DNA of 14,318 nt from Trueperella sp. (GCA_012727825.1 JAAYGH010000091.1:1-14318); one strand, 5' to 3'. Positions 1 through 6,628 are shown, numbered from the stretch's first letter. A program made the numbers and translations. The notes: a model not told the origin generated them from the letters alone.

Positions 1-1659
1 ACCGTACACATCATCGTCAACAACCAGATCGGATTTACCACCGCTCCATCAAGCTCGCGTTCGTCACGCTACACCACGGATATCGCGAAGGGGCTTCAGC
101 TACCGATCTTCCACGTGAACGGTGACGATCCGGAAGCTGTCGCTCGCATGGCCCGCATGGCCTACGACTATCGCATGGAGTTCAAGAAGGATGTCATCCT
201 CGATATCGTGTGTTACCGCAAGCGCGGTCACAACGAGGGCGATGATCCATCGATGACCCAGCCAATCATGTATTCACTCGTGGATGAGAAGCGCACAACG
301 CGCCAGCTCTACCAAGAAGCTCTGCTCGGACGTGGCGACATCTCCGAAAAGGAAGCCGCGGCTGTCGAGCAGGATTTCAAGGACACGCTCGAGCGCGCCT
401 TTGAGGAAGTGCGCGAGATCGAGACGAGTACGGAACACGACGCGAAGGACGCCTCCCATGCCCTCGGCGTTCAGCAGTCGCAGGAAGAAGACGCCGGAAC
501 GATGGTCGGCTGGACCACGACGGTCTCGCCGGAGGTCATTCAGCGTATCGGACAGGCACACACCACTCCGCCTGAAGGTTTTAACCCCCATCCCAAGGTC
601 ACGCAGCTCTTCGATCGTCGCAATAAGATGGCGCACGAAGGAGACATCGACTGGAGTTTTGGGGAACTTCTCGCCTTTGGCTCTCTCCTCATTGAGGACG
701 TTCCAGTCCGGATGTCCGGTCAGGATTCGCGTCGCGGTACCTTTACCCAGCGTCACGCCGTGGCTCACGACTACAGGACGGGCGAAGAATGGACGCCGCT
801 CATGGGTCTGACCGAAAATCAGGCACGTTTGAAGATCTTCGATTCGGCACTCTCGGAGTACGCCGTCCTCGCCTTTGAGTACGGCTACTCGGTACAGCGC
901 CCCGACGCGCTCGTCATCTGGGAGGCGCAGTTCGGAGACTTCGTCAATGGTGCCCAAACCGTGACGGATGAGTTCATCAGCTCGGCTGAGCAGAAGTGGA
1001 ACCAGAGATCCTCGCTCGTCGTTCTCCTCCCCCACGGCTACGAGGGTCAAGGTCCGGATCATTCGTCTGCCCGCATCGAACGGTTCCTGCAAATGAGCGC
1101 GGAGGACAACATGATCGTGGTGCAACCTTCCACGCCGGCGAACTATTTCCATATGCTCCGTCAGCAGGCATACAACCGTCCGCGTAAGCCGATGATCGTC
1201 TTCACACCCAAGCAACTCCTACGTCGTAGGGCTGCCAAGTCGAATATCGAGGACTTTACATCCGGTACCTTGCAGAAGGTCATCGGTGAACATCGCAACC
1301 TTCGCAATGTCGATCGTGTGCTGCTGTGTACGGGCAGGATTTACTACGACCTCCTCGAGAAGGCGGAGAAGGACGGCGACGATCGCACGGCCATCATTCG
1401 CATCGAACAGCTGTACCCGAACCCGGTCGACGAGGTGCGTGCGGAGCTTGATAAGTACCCCGAGGCCCAAGTGTTCTGGGTGCAGGACGAACCGGCTAAC
1501 CAAGGTGCATGGGGCCACTTTGCGCTCGACATGTTCCTCGAGCTGGATCGCGGCGTCAAGCGCATCTCCAGGCCCGCGGCAGCATCCACGGCGGCAGGCA
1601 TGACGTCCGTACACGTACGCGAGGCGAAAGAGTTGATGAAGGCGGCATTCGAGGAGTAA
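1..1659 (+). CDS. kgd: 2-oxoglutarate dehydrogenase E1 component (Kgd/SucA type), C-terminal part
   Basis: Thiamine-diphosphate-dependent decarboxylation of 2-oxoglutarate in the TCA cycle; cytoplasmic. The reading frame is open from base 1, so the gene starts upstream and about 552 residues are visible; a full actinobacterial Kgd is roughly 1,200 residues. Visible marks, in order: the end of the ThDP-binding region (HIIVNNQIGFTT, then FHVNGDDPEAV), the RKRGHNEGDDPSMTQP segment, the start of the transketolase-like pyrimidine domain (RMSGQDSRRGTFTQRH), the strongly conserved HGYEGQGPDHSSARIERFLQ, and the C-terminal domain (VFWVQDEPANQGAW) ending in AAFEE and a TAA stop. Whether the N-terminal E2-like acyltransferase domain typical of actinobacterial Kgd is present cannot be seen. 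No frameshift or missing motif in the visible part. Identity is very secure; the choice between names kgd, odhA and sucA depends on the missing N-terminus. Confidence 0.96.
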   Translation, partial: TVHIIVNNQIGFTTAPSSSRSSRYTTDIAKGLQLPIFHVNGDDPEAVARMARMAYDYRMEFKKDVILDIVCYRKRGHNEGDDPSMTQPIMYSLVDEKRTTRQLYQEALLGRGDISEKEAAAVEQDFKDTLERAFEEVREIETSTEHDAKDASHALGVQQSQEEDAGTMVGWTTTVSPEVIQRIGQAHTTPPEGFNPHPKVTQLFDRRNKMAHEGDIDWSFGELLAFGSLLIEDVPVRMSGQDSRRGTFTQRHAVAHDYRTGEEWTPLMGLTENQARLKIFDSALSEYAVLAFEYGYSVQRPDALVIWEAQFGDFVNGAQTVTDEFISSAEQKWNQRSSLVVLLPHGYEGQGPDHSSARIERFLQMSAEDNMIVVQPSTPANYFHMLRQQAYNRPRKPMIVFTPKQLLRRRAAKSNIEDFTSGTLQKVIGEHRNLRNVDRVLLCTGRIYYDLLEKAEKDGDDRTAIIRIEQLYPNPVDEVRAELDKYPEAQVFWVQDEPANQGAWGHFALDMFLELDRGVKRISRPAAASTAAGMTSVHVREAKELMKAAFEE

Positions 1660-1712
1660 CTTACTCGGACCATCCCGAGCACGTGAGGTAGCTCGGGTCG
1701 CGTGACTCGAAC

Positions 1713-1744
1713 GGGGCGCTCTCACCGATTGGTGGGAGCGCCCC
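1713..1744 (+). terminator. Hairpin after the 2-oxoglutarate dehydrogenase gene
   Basis: Two 14-base arms (GGGGCGCTCTCACC and GGTGGGAGCGCCCC) flank a 4-base loop GATT, pairing throughout with one G-U wobble. It lies 53 bases after the TAA of the E1 gene and before the next plus-strand gene. There is no clear T run after it, so it may stop transcription poorly or act with Rho, but position and strength fit a terminator. Confidence 0.65.
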
Positions 1745-1793
1745 CATGTGACTAATTCCTTGCTTGACGTCCCGCCTCCACGTTGATGTGCCG

Positions 1794-1799
1794 TAGGGT
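1794..1799 (+). promoter_or_regulatory. Candidate -10 box (TAGGGT) for a leaderless SGNH transcript
   Basis: TAGGGT fits the actinobacterial -10 pattern TAnnnT and begins exactly 12 bases before the GTG at 1806, which would place transcription start on the start codon itself. No good -35 box at the usual distance: TTGACG at 1764-1769 is 24 bases away, too far. The GAGGA just before the GTG is too close to be a normal ribosome binding site, although AGGG at 1795-1798 could serve instead. Confidence 0.4.
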
Positions 1800-1805
1800 A
1801 GAGGA

Positions 1806-2399
1806 GTGAATATCCGAGTTTTCTTCGTTGGCGATGAGCTGGTTGCGGGCTATGGCGATGCCCGCGCATTAGGTTGGGTTGGGCGCACAATGGCCCGTTC
1901 GCCTCACGACCCACCAATCACTGCCCTGCCACTTGCGTGGCCGGGCCAGTCGACCGAGAATCTTGTTCATCGATGGGAAAAAGAAGTGCTCCCTCGGCTC
2001 GATAAAGATGCGGACAACCGTCTCGTCATCGGTCTTGGCTCCCACGATCTGGGTCTCACCTCCACGGCGCGATCCCGGCTCTACCTCGCCAATCTCCTCG
2101 ACAACGCACATCGTCAGAACTTGCCAGTGTTCGTCGTCGGGCCGCCCCCTCGTTTGGATGTCTCGCAGCGCGATCAAGAGGCGCTGAACCGTGCTTTTGC
2201 CGAGGTGTGCGACCGGCGCAAGATTCCGTACGTCGATTGCTATACCCCGCTGAAAAATCACGAACAGTGGCTGACCGACATGGCGACCTCCCCCGACAGC
2301 TACAGCCCGCGACAGGCCGGGTACGGCCTCATGACCTGGCTCGTCCTCCACAAGGGCTGGCACTCGTGGCTGGGTATCGAGCCTCCCGTCAGCGACTAG
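1806..2399 (+). CDS. SGNH/GDSL-fold protein with altered catalytic residues
   Basis: 197 residues, GTG start, no signal peptide or membrane segment, so probably cytoplasmic. The order of SGNH hydrolase blocks is clear: block I FVGDELVAGYGDARALGW (residues 7-24), a glycine block AWPGQSTENL (44-53), block III LVIGLGSHDL (73-82), a strand PVFVVGPPPRLD, and block V with DSYSPRQAGYGLMTWLVL (164-181). In active members these blocks read GDS, GxND and DxxH. Here the nucleophile position is Glu11, the oxyanion Asn is His80 and the catalytic His is Ser167; only Asp164 fits. The rest of the fold is well kept and the frame is intact, so this looks like a maintained non-hydrolytic or differently acting subfamily rather than a decayed gene. 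It stands alone between terminators, so context does not suggest a role. The fold is secure; substrate and activity are unknown. Confidence 0.85.
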   Translation: MNIRVFFVGDELVAGYGDARALGWVGRTMARSPHDPPITALPLAWPGQSTENLVHRWEKEVLPRLDKDADNRLVIGLGSHDLGLTSTARSRLYLANLLDNAHRQNLPVFVVGPPPRLDVSQRDQEALNRAFAEVCDRRKIPYVDCYTPLKNHEQWLTDMATSPDSYSPRQAGYGLMTWLVLHKGWHSWLGIEPPVSD

Positions 2400-2518
2400 C
2401 CGCTCCCGGCGCTAGCCCGGCTAGAACCCCGGCACCCGCACGTTGCTGGCCAGCTCGCCCACACGTGCACACCTGTACACCCGCGTCTCGTTGCCCGACT
2501 CTCCCGGACGAACACTCA
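2400..2518. other. Intergenic region without a recognised gene
   Basis: First part of a 372-base gap between the SGNH gene and the bL37 gene. Small frames here have no recognisable protein features. A short inverted repeat CTAGCC-C-GGCTAG lies at 2412-2424, with a spacer too small for a normal hairpin. No clear terminator for the SGNH gene is visible. Confidence 0.5.
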
Positions 2519-2684
2519 CAAATGCGAGGACTTCCAGTCACACACGAGGGGAACTACCTCTCGCACATGGCCAGGACCCCTCGCGTTTGCTAGGTACCGC
2601 GGCGGGACCAGCCAAAACCCCTCGCGTTTGGCTCGAATAGGCGGGACCGACCAAAACCCCTCGCGTTTGGCTCGAATAGTCGGG
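2519..2684. repeat. Patch of short tandem and inverted repeats
   Basis: Two adjacent 39-base units, 2602-2640 and 2641-2679, differ at only two positions, and a third begins at 2680. Each holds the core CCCCTCGCGTTTG (2618-2630, 2657-2669); a more diverged copy has the same core at 2577-2589. Further left are a degenerate copy in the same direction (CCTCTCGCAC, about 2557) and two in the opposite direction (AAATGCGAGGA near 2520; CACGAGGGGA near 2543), so CGAGGGGAACTACCTCTCG at 2545-2563 forms an imperfect hairpin. There is no regular CRISPR-like spacing and no cas gene. One minus-strand frame across the patch reads through the repeats (KREGFW recurs), but its content follows the repeat and I do not call it a gene. 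Its function is unknown. Confidence 0.8.
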
Positions 2685-2718
2685 TAAGTCGCCGATAAGC
2701 CCAACGGGCACACAAGAA

Positions 2719-2746
2719 AATGGTCGGAGCACCAGCTCCGACCATT
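2719..2746 (-). terminator. Strong hairpin terminator after bL37
   Basis: Perfect 12-base arms AATGGTCGGAGC and GCTCCGACCATT around a 4-base loop. Read on the minus strand the stem runs into TTTTCTTG, the expected U-rich tail, and it starts 25 bases after the bL37 stop. It may also block plus-strand transcription arriving from the SGNH gene, but the T-rich side faces the minus strand. Confidence 0.85.
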
Positions 2747-2771
2747 CGTGATGTTTTAACCTGCGTGAGGC

Positions 2772-2846
2772 TTATGCGTTTGGACGCTTGCCACGGTTCG
2801 CAGGGCGATTCTTGCGTGCTTTACGTTTCCTACCGCGCTTCGACAT
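2772..2846 (-). CDS. 50S ribosomal protein bL37 (AURKAIP1/COX24-like), 24 residues
   Basis: A very small gene: ATG at 2846, TAA at 2772-2774. The product starts MSKRGRKRKAR and ends RGKRPNA, with almost nothing but Lys, Arg, Asn, Gly and Ala. This matches bL37, the tiny actinobacterial large-subunit protein first seen in mycobacterial ribosome structures and related to the mitochondrial AURKAIP1/COX24 domain. GAGGAG at 2852-2857 is a good ribosome binding site five bases before the ATG. It lies 59 bases after the anti-sigma gene on the same strand and is closed by a strong terminator, so it is either the last gene of the sigma operon or has its own promoter. Its size makes it easy for automatic gene callers to miss. 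Recognition rests on sequence pattern and context. Confidence 0.9.
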   Translation of the reverse strand: MSKRGRKRKARKNRPANRGKRPNA

Positions 2847-2875
2847 GTTCACTCCTCAGATTGTTAACTTTCACC

Positions 2876-2905
2876 AGTGTAACGGCTCAGTCAGTGCCCT
2901 ACCAA
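2876..2905 (-). promoter_or_regulatory. Possible vegetative promoter for bL37
   Basis: On the minus strand TTGGTA (2905-2900) is followed after 18 bases by TACACT (2881-2876), resembling -35 and -10 boxes with a leader of about 25 bases before the bL37 ATG. It begins directly after the anti-sigma stop codon. This would let bL37 be made without the sigma operon. It is a consensus match by eye only. Confidence 0.4.
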
Positions 2906-3208
2906 CTACCGCATTGTTATTCTGGTAATTTTCATCCGCAATGACTCAGGCGCAGATTCCCCGCAACACCCGCGGCGGATGACCTTACGGAACACGATCT
3001 CTTCCTCAATCCGGCTCTCACAGGTTGGGCAATTGGCGCTGTGTTTGACGAGTCGGGCCGCATCGGCGTCGGTAATTTCGTAATCGAGCAGGCCGAAAAG
3101 TCGATCGAGCACCTCCTCACACTGGCAGTTTTGGCCGCAGTCACACTCCGGGCTCTCGCACCCACAGTCTTCGAGCTGTGCGATCAATTCGTTAAATTCT
3201 TTACTCAC
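2906..3208 (-). CDS. rsrA: Zinc-binding redox anti-sigma factor (RsrA/RshA type) with extra N-terminal cysteines
   Basis: 100 residues, GTG start inside the sigma gene's last codons (GTGA overlap), as usual for a sigma factor and its inhibitor. The family binds its ECF sigma factor when reduced and lets go when disulfides form under thiol stress. Family core: [13 protein letters not shown] with Cys30, HSANCPTC giving His56-x3-Cys60-x2-Cys63, and [17 protein letters not shown] near the C-terminus with Cys81 and Cys82. The Cys30 to His56 spacing of 26 fits the Streptomyces protein as I recall it. Odd: before Cys30 there are five more cysteines (15, 17, 22, 24, 28), so residues 15-30 contain three CxC pairs (CGC, CDC, CQC). 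I recall only one cysteine ahead of the core in Streptomyces RsrA. The insert may add metal binding or further redox sensing. The family assignment is firm; the role of the insert is open. Confidence 0.93.
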   Translation of the reverse strand: MSKEFNELIAQLEDCGCESPECDCGQNCQCEEVLDRLFGLLDYEITDADAARLVKHSANCPTCESRIEEEIVFRKVIRRGCCGESAPESLRMKITRITMR

Positions 3209-3816
3209 GCCTTCTCCTTCACATATCCCAGATCGCGCGCGTAGTCGCGCAACAGATCGCGCAGCTGGGTGCGGCCGCGGTACAGCCGAGACATGACCGT
3301 TCCGATCGGAGTCTCCATAATGTCTGCAATTTCTTGGTAGGTAAAACCTTCGACATCCGCGAGATAGACGGCCGTACGCCGATCCTCGGGGAGCTGTTCC
3401 AGCGCTTCCCTAATTTCTTCATTCGGGAGATTCTCGAGCGCTTCCATCTCCGCAGAAACGAACCCCGTCGATTGGTGAGTGGAGGCCCGGAATTCCTGCC
3501 AGTCCTCTGCCTCGCCCGCATCGGCCTCGAGTGGGCGGCGTTGCTTCTTGCGATAGTTGGAAATGAATGTGTTATTCAAGATCCGGTAGAGCCATGCCTT
3601 GAGGTTGGTTCCTGGCTTGAATTGGTGGAACGCAGAAAACGCTTTCGCGAAGGATTCTTGCACGAGGTCCTCCGCATCTTGCGGGTTACGGGTCAGGCGC
3701 ATCGCCGCCCCGTACAGCTGATTCAAGTAGGGCACGGCGTCCTGTTCGAAGCGCGCAGTGCGCTCCTCGGGTGTCTCGTCCTCGACCCTGATGTCCGAGG
3801 TCAGATCGTCGCTCAT
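3205..3816 (-). CDS. sigR: ECF sigma factor of SigR/SigH type (thiol-oxidative stress)
   Basis: 203 residues. Sigma region 2 spans about residues 28-95 ([23 protein letters not shown], then [27 protein letters not shown]) and region 4 about 135-190 ([26 protein letters not shown], then [18 protein letters not shown]). The [17 protein letters not shown] linker and overall sequence are those of actinobacterial SigR/SigH. Start choice: the frame could begin at a GTG at 3837, but that has no ribosome binding site and would lie almost on the predicted transcription start; the ATG at 3816 has AAGGAG (3821-3826) four bases ahead, so I use it. The anti-sigma gene overlaps its end. A SigR-type promoter upstream suggests self-activation. 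Expected targets in the family are thioredoxin, mycothiol and protein repair genes; none lie in this window. Confidence 0.94.
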   Translation of the reverse strand: MSDDLTSDIRVEDETPEERTARFEQDAVPYLNQLYGAAMRLTRNPQDAEDLVQESFAKAFSAFHQFKPGTNLKAWLYRILNNTFISNYRKKQRRPLEADAGEAEDWQEFRASTHQSTGFVSAEMEALENLPNEEIREALEQLPEDRRTAVYLADVEGFTYQEIADIMETPIGTVMSRLYRGRTQLRDLLRDYARDLGYVKEKA

Positions 3817-3844
3817 CCAACTCCTTGTCGTCGGCACTAACGAT

Positions 3845-3869
3845 AACGCATCGCCCCACCAGGTATTCC
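3845..3869 (-). promoter_or_regulatory. SigR-type autoregulatory promoter
   Basis: On the minus strand GGAAT (3869-3865) is followed after 17 bases by GTT (3847-3845), close to the known SigR/SigH consensus of GGAAT and GTT about 18 apart. Transcription would start near 3838, leaving a leader of roughly 20 bases with the AAGGAG site before the ATG at 3816. This matches the positive feedback known for this sigma group. Confidence 0.7.
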
Positions 3870-3886
3870 CCGGCGGGGCGATTTTT
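3851..3886 (+). other. Inverted repeat overlapping the sigR promoter, T run on the plus side
   Basis: TCGCCCC (3851-3857) and GGGGCGA (3875-3881) can pair around a 17-base loop and are followed on the plus strand by TTTTT (3882-3886), giving a terminator-like shape. No plus-strand gene ends here. On the minus strand, where nagA ends at 3933, the hairpin has no U tail and is a poor terminator. A second short repeat, TTCGG/CCGAA, lies just beyond. It may stop antisense RNA, or only reflect the GC-rich promoter. Confidence 0.35.
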
Positions 3887-3932
3887 CGGGTTATACCGAA
3901 AGGTCAACTCTTGCGTCGAACACGTCCCATTG

Positions 3933-5099
3933 CTACGAGAGGATTTCACCTTCGCGGATAACACGTTCGACATCTAGGTCGTCATTCATCACGACGACGT
4001 TGGGCGCGGCTCCAACCAGCCACTCCAGCGTGACGCCTGGGGTGGAGTCGTCAAATCCGACGGCTGCGGCTGGCGCTGCAACGGTGCACCGAACGGCGTC
4101 TTCCATCGACAGATAGCCTCCGCGCACCGTCCGTTGAACCTGCTCGGCAATCCGCGAAGTTCCGCCAGCGATCGCGCCGCCGCGCACAAGGCGCGCGGTG
4201 CCCTCAACGATGTTGACACTCTGACCTCCCAGCACGTACTGACCGTCGGCCATGCCCGCGCCTTCCATCGCATCCGTCACGAACACGACGCCGTGTGGGT
4301 TGCTCGCACCGACGTATTCCACCACGTCGTGCACGAGGTCGGGGTGAACATGGACGAGGTCCGCCACGAGCTCCACCGTGCACTCACCCCGCTTGGCTGC
4401 GGCCACGAGCTCGCGGACCGGGCCCGGCGCACGGTGCCCGACCGGGGGCATCGCATTAAACAGGTGGGTGGCCATCTGGGGCGGCTTCGTCCAGCCAATC
4501 TCCGCAGCGTATTCGGCAGTCGCTTTCACGACTGTGCGGGTTTTTTCAAGATCGGCGTTCGTGTGCCCCCACGAGGGCACGGCGCCGTAGTCAAGGAGCA
4601 TCTTCATCGCCGGGATCGCGTTGTCCACTTCGGGCGCGATCGTCATCATTTTGATCCACCCCTTGCCAGCCTCGAGCCACTCACGCAGCTCATCGAGATC
4701 GGGATGTCGAATCGCTACCGGATTCTGCGCGCCAGCCTTGTGCGGCGAAATGTAGGGACCTTCGAGATGAATTCCTGCGAGCATACCCTCCTCGCATGCC
4801 TGCGCGAGGCCCTCGATCGAGGGCAGCGTGTCGATCAGAGAGACGGTCGACGCCATCAACGCAGTAGTACCCAAAGCACGGTGGGCGTCCACGGCCTGGC
4901 CGACACCTTCCGGGCTCGGATTATCCGGGAACGAGGATCCGCCGCCGCCGTGGCAGTGAATATCAATGAAACCGGGGGTGATCCAACCGGTCACATCTGG
5001 CTCGACGTCGAAGATCTCTGCGACCCTGCCATCCTCAATTCGCAGGCCGGAGCCGACGAGTTTCCCATGTCCATCGAGGAGCTTTCCACGCACAATCAC
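3933..5099 (-). CDS. nagA: N-acetylglucosamine-6-phosphate deacetylase
   Basis: Removes the acetyl group of GlcNAc-6-P to give GlcN-6-P and acetate; cytoplasmic metal-dependent amidohydrolase. With the GTG at 5099 the protein has 388 residues, normal for NagA. Metal and active-site marks: DIHCHGGGG (His48, His50), HLEGPY (Glu113), SWGHTNA (His179), THLFNAM (His212), DLVHVHP (around 250) and FVTDAMEGAG (Asp276, catalytic acid/base). The frame is open further upstream to 5213, but that part lies inside nagB and has no family similarity; GGGAGG at 5107-5112 sits seven bases before the chosen GTG, and the GTGA overlaps the nagB stop. It is the last gene of the operon, and no clear terminator follows before the sigR promoter. 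Confidence 0.96.
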   Translation of the reverse strand: MIVRGKLLDGHGKLVGSGLRIEDGRVAEIFDVEPDVTGWITPGFIDIHCHGGGGSSFPDNPSPEGVGQAVDAHRALGTTALMASTVSLIDTLPSIEGLAQACEEGMLAGIHLEGPYISPHKAGAQNPVAIRHPDLDELREWLEAGKGWIKMMTIAPEVDNAIPAMKMLLDYGAVPSWGHTNADLEKTRTVVKATAEYAAEIGWTKPPQMATHLFNAMPPVGHRAPGPVRELVAAAKRGECTVELVADLVHVHPDLVHDVVEYVGASNPHGVVFVTDAMEGAGMADGQYVLGGQSVNIVEGTARLVRGGAIAGGTSRIAEQVQRTVRGGYLSMEDAVRCTVAAPAAAVGFDDSTPGVTLEWLVGAAPNVVVMNDDLDVERVIREGEILS

Positions 5100-5881
5100 G
5101 CGAGCACCTCCCAACGCACCGCGTGCATGTCCCGCCCGCTGAGATTGGCAGCAGCGGCTTCGTCCACATACACCCGCACGGATGGATGCATTTGAAGAAT
5201 CGATGCGGGGCATGCCGAAGAAATTGGTCCCTCGACGGCCTGGGCGATTGCATGTGCCTTAGCCGCACCGGTGGCGATGAGCATAATGTGCTCCGCCTCG
5301 AGGATGGTGCCGAGGCCCTGAGTGATGCACATTTCGGGAACTTTACCCAGATCACCGTCGAAGAAACGTGCGTTATCCTCGCGCGTTTGCCGCGCCAGTG
5401 CGTCGACATGAGTGCGAGAGCTCAGGGAAGTACCCGGCTCATTGAAACCAATGTGCCCGTTGGAGCCAATACCGAGTATCTGCAGATGCACGCCGCCGTT
5501 ATCACGGATCAGGGCGTCGTAAGCGTCAGCTGCTTCACGAGCGCCGACTGGTACGTCAACATTGCCGTTGGGCGTGAAAAGATTCTCGTCGGCCAATCCG
5601 ACCTTGTCCGCTCCCACAAGCTCGTTTTGGAGGACCTTGCGATAACTCTCGGAATGGCCGAACTCGAGTCCGATGTACTCGTCCAAAGCAAATGCTTTGG
5701 CCTTCGCAAGCGAGAATTTCCCATCGGCGTGCGCCGCGCGGAGTTCCGCATAAAGCGGGAGAGGGGTCGACCCTGTGGCCACGCCAAGGTTGCACACGGT
5801 AGCTGCATCCATCGTTTCCATGAGGTACGCGGCCGCCGCTTTGGCAACTGCAGCCTCATCGGTAAAAACTCCAACCTTCAT
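5096..5881 (-). CDS. nagB: Glucosamine-6-phosphate deaminase
   Basis: Converts GlcN-6-P to fructose-6-P and ammonia, the step that feeds sialic acid and GlcNAc carbon into glycolysis; cytoplasmic. 261 residues. Marks: phosphate loop GVATGSTPLPLY (33-44), FALDEYIGL with Asp67, GIGSNGHIGFNEPGTS with His143 and Glu148, ITQGLGTI, and IATGAAKAHAI. Asn141 stands where E. coli has Asp; as I recall this is common in Gram-positive NagB and is not a defect. The frame runs upstream to 5950, but the ATG at 5881 has AAAGGA five bases ahead and begins with the typical MKV. It is separated from nanE by 78 bases, the largest gap in the catabolic half, and overlaps nagA by four bases. Confidence 0.96.
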   Translation of the reverse strand: MKVGVFTDEAAVAKAAAAYLMETMDAATVCNLGVATGSTPLPLYAELRAAHADGKFSLAKAKAFALDEYIGLEFGHSESYRKVLQNELVGADKVGLADENLFTPNGNVDVPVGAREAADAYDALIRDNGGVHLQILGIGSNGHIGFNEPGTSLSSRTHVDALARQTREDNARFFDGDLGKVPEMCITQGLGTILEAEHIMLIATGAAKAHAIAQAVEGPISSACPASILQMHPSVRVYVDEAAAANLSGRDMHAVRWEVLA

Positions 5882-5959
5882 TGTGGTCCTTTCTACAAAC
5901 CAAGGATATTTGGGTGTCTGCTGCGGCGCCCACGAAGGGGTCACCCACATGTGTAGGGA

Positions 5960-6628
5960 TTACTTTATTGCGTTCGCGAACCACGACGTGATTGTTGTGG
6001 GGTGTGTGATTGCCGTGCCGACGACGACGGCGTAGGCACCCGCGTCCATCACCTGGCGTGCCTGCTCGGCCGAGTGCACGCGGCCTTCGCACAATACCGG
6101 CACATCGGGGAATTCCGAAACCATCTGGTTGAGCACCTCAAAATCTGGGCCCACAGTTTTTTCCCGCTCTCCCGAATAGCCGGCGAGCGTCGTCGAAATG
6201 ATATCCGAGCCCGCCTCGACGGCCATGCGGGCGTCGTCGATAGATCCGCAGTCGGCCATGATGAGCGCGCCCTCCTTTTTGAGAGCGTGCACAGTCTCTG
6301 CATAGGTAAGTCCGTCTGGGCGGGGCCGACGGGTGGCGTCGAGTGCCACGATATCGGCGCCTGCCATGATGCAGGCGCGAGCGTGGCGCAGTGTCGGGGT
6401 GATGAAGACACCCTCGTGTCCCTCTTTCCACAAGCCAATGACGGGAACGTCCACCTGGCCCTTGATGGCAGCGATGTCGGCGAGGCCTTGGCAGCGGATA
6501 GCTACCGCGCCGCCCTGCTCGGCCGCACGTGCAATCTGGGCCATTGTTTCTGGGTGGCGCATCGGCTCTCCCGGATAGGCCTGAACGGACACGATGAGTC
6601 CGCCGCGCAAGGATTCGATGAGGTTCAC
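5960..6628 (-). CDS. nanE: N-acetylmannosamine-6-phosphate 2-epimerase
   Basis: Turns ManNAc-6-P into GlcNAc-6-P, linking sialic acid breakdown with the nag enzymes. 222 residues, a TIM-barrel protein of usual length. Conserved segments: GGLIVSVQAYPGEPM (9-23), AIRCQG (Arg45), PVIGLWK (Lys68, catalytic lysine by comparison with clostridial NanE), ALDATRRPRP (95-104), STTLAGYSG (145-153), LCEGRVHS (Glu181, the other catalytic residue) and VVVGTAITHP (201-210). The GTG start at 6628 overlaps the nanK stop as GTGA, so translation is probably coupled. No missing residue seen. Confidence 0.95.
   Translation of the reverse strand: MNLIESLRGGLIVSVQAYPGEPMRHPETMAQIARAAEQGGAVAIRCQGLADIAAIKGQVDVPVIGLWKEGHEGVFITPTLRHARACIMAGADIVALDATRRPRPDGLTYAETVHALKKEGALIMADCGSIDDARMAVEAGSDIISTTLAGYSGEREKTVGPDFEVLNQMVSEFPDVPVLCEGRVHSAEQARQVMDAGAYAVVVGTAITHPTTITSWFANAIK

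Noticed and set aside
274..1215. Long minus-strand open frame opposite the 2-oxoglutarate dehydrogenase gene
   Set aside because: Shadow of a strongly coding plus-strand gene with all family motifs; no family resemblance in the antisense product.
2519..2684. CRISPR array
   Set aside because: Units are tandem with no unique spacers between exact repeats, copies occur in both directions, and no cas genes are present.
2516..2713. Minus-strand frame of 65 codons with repeated KREGFW words
   Set aside because: Its content simply follows the nucleotide repeat; no ribosome binding site and no recognisable protein. Treated as repeat DNA.
4134..5195. Long plus-strand open frame opposite nagA
   Set aside because: Antisense shadow in GC-rich DNA; the His-rich product mirrors nagA codons and has no recognisable domain.
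5100..5213. N-terminal extension of nagA
   Set aside because: It lies wholly inside nagB in another frame, while a good ribosome binding site supports the GTG at 5099.
5882..5959. DasR-type operator in the nanE-nagB gap
   Set aside because: TGGT and ACCA words are present but too far apart to make the 16-base DasR site; no clear promoter either.
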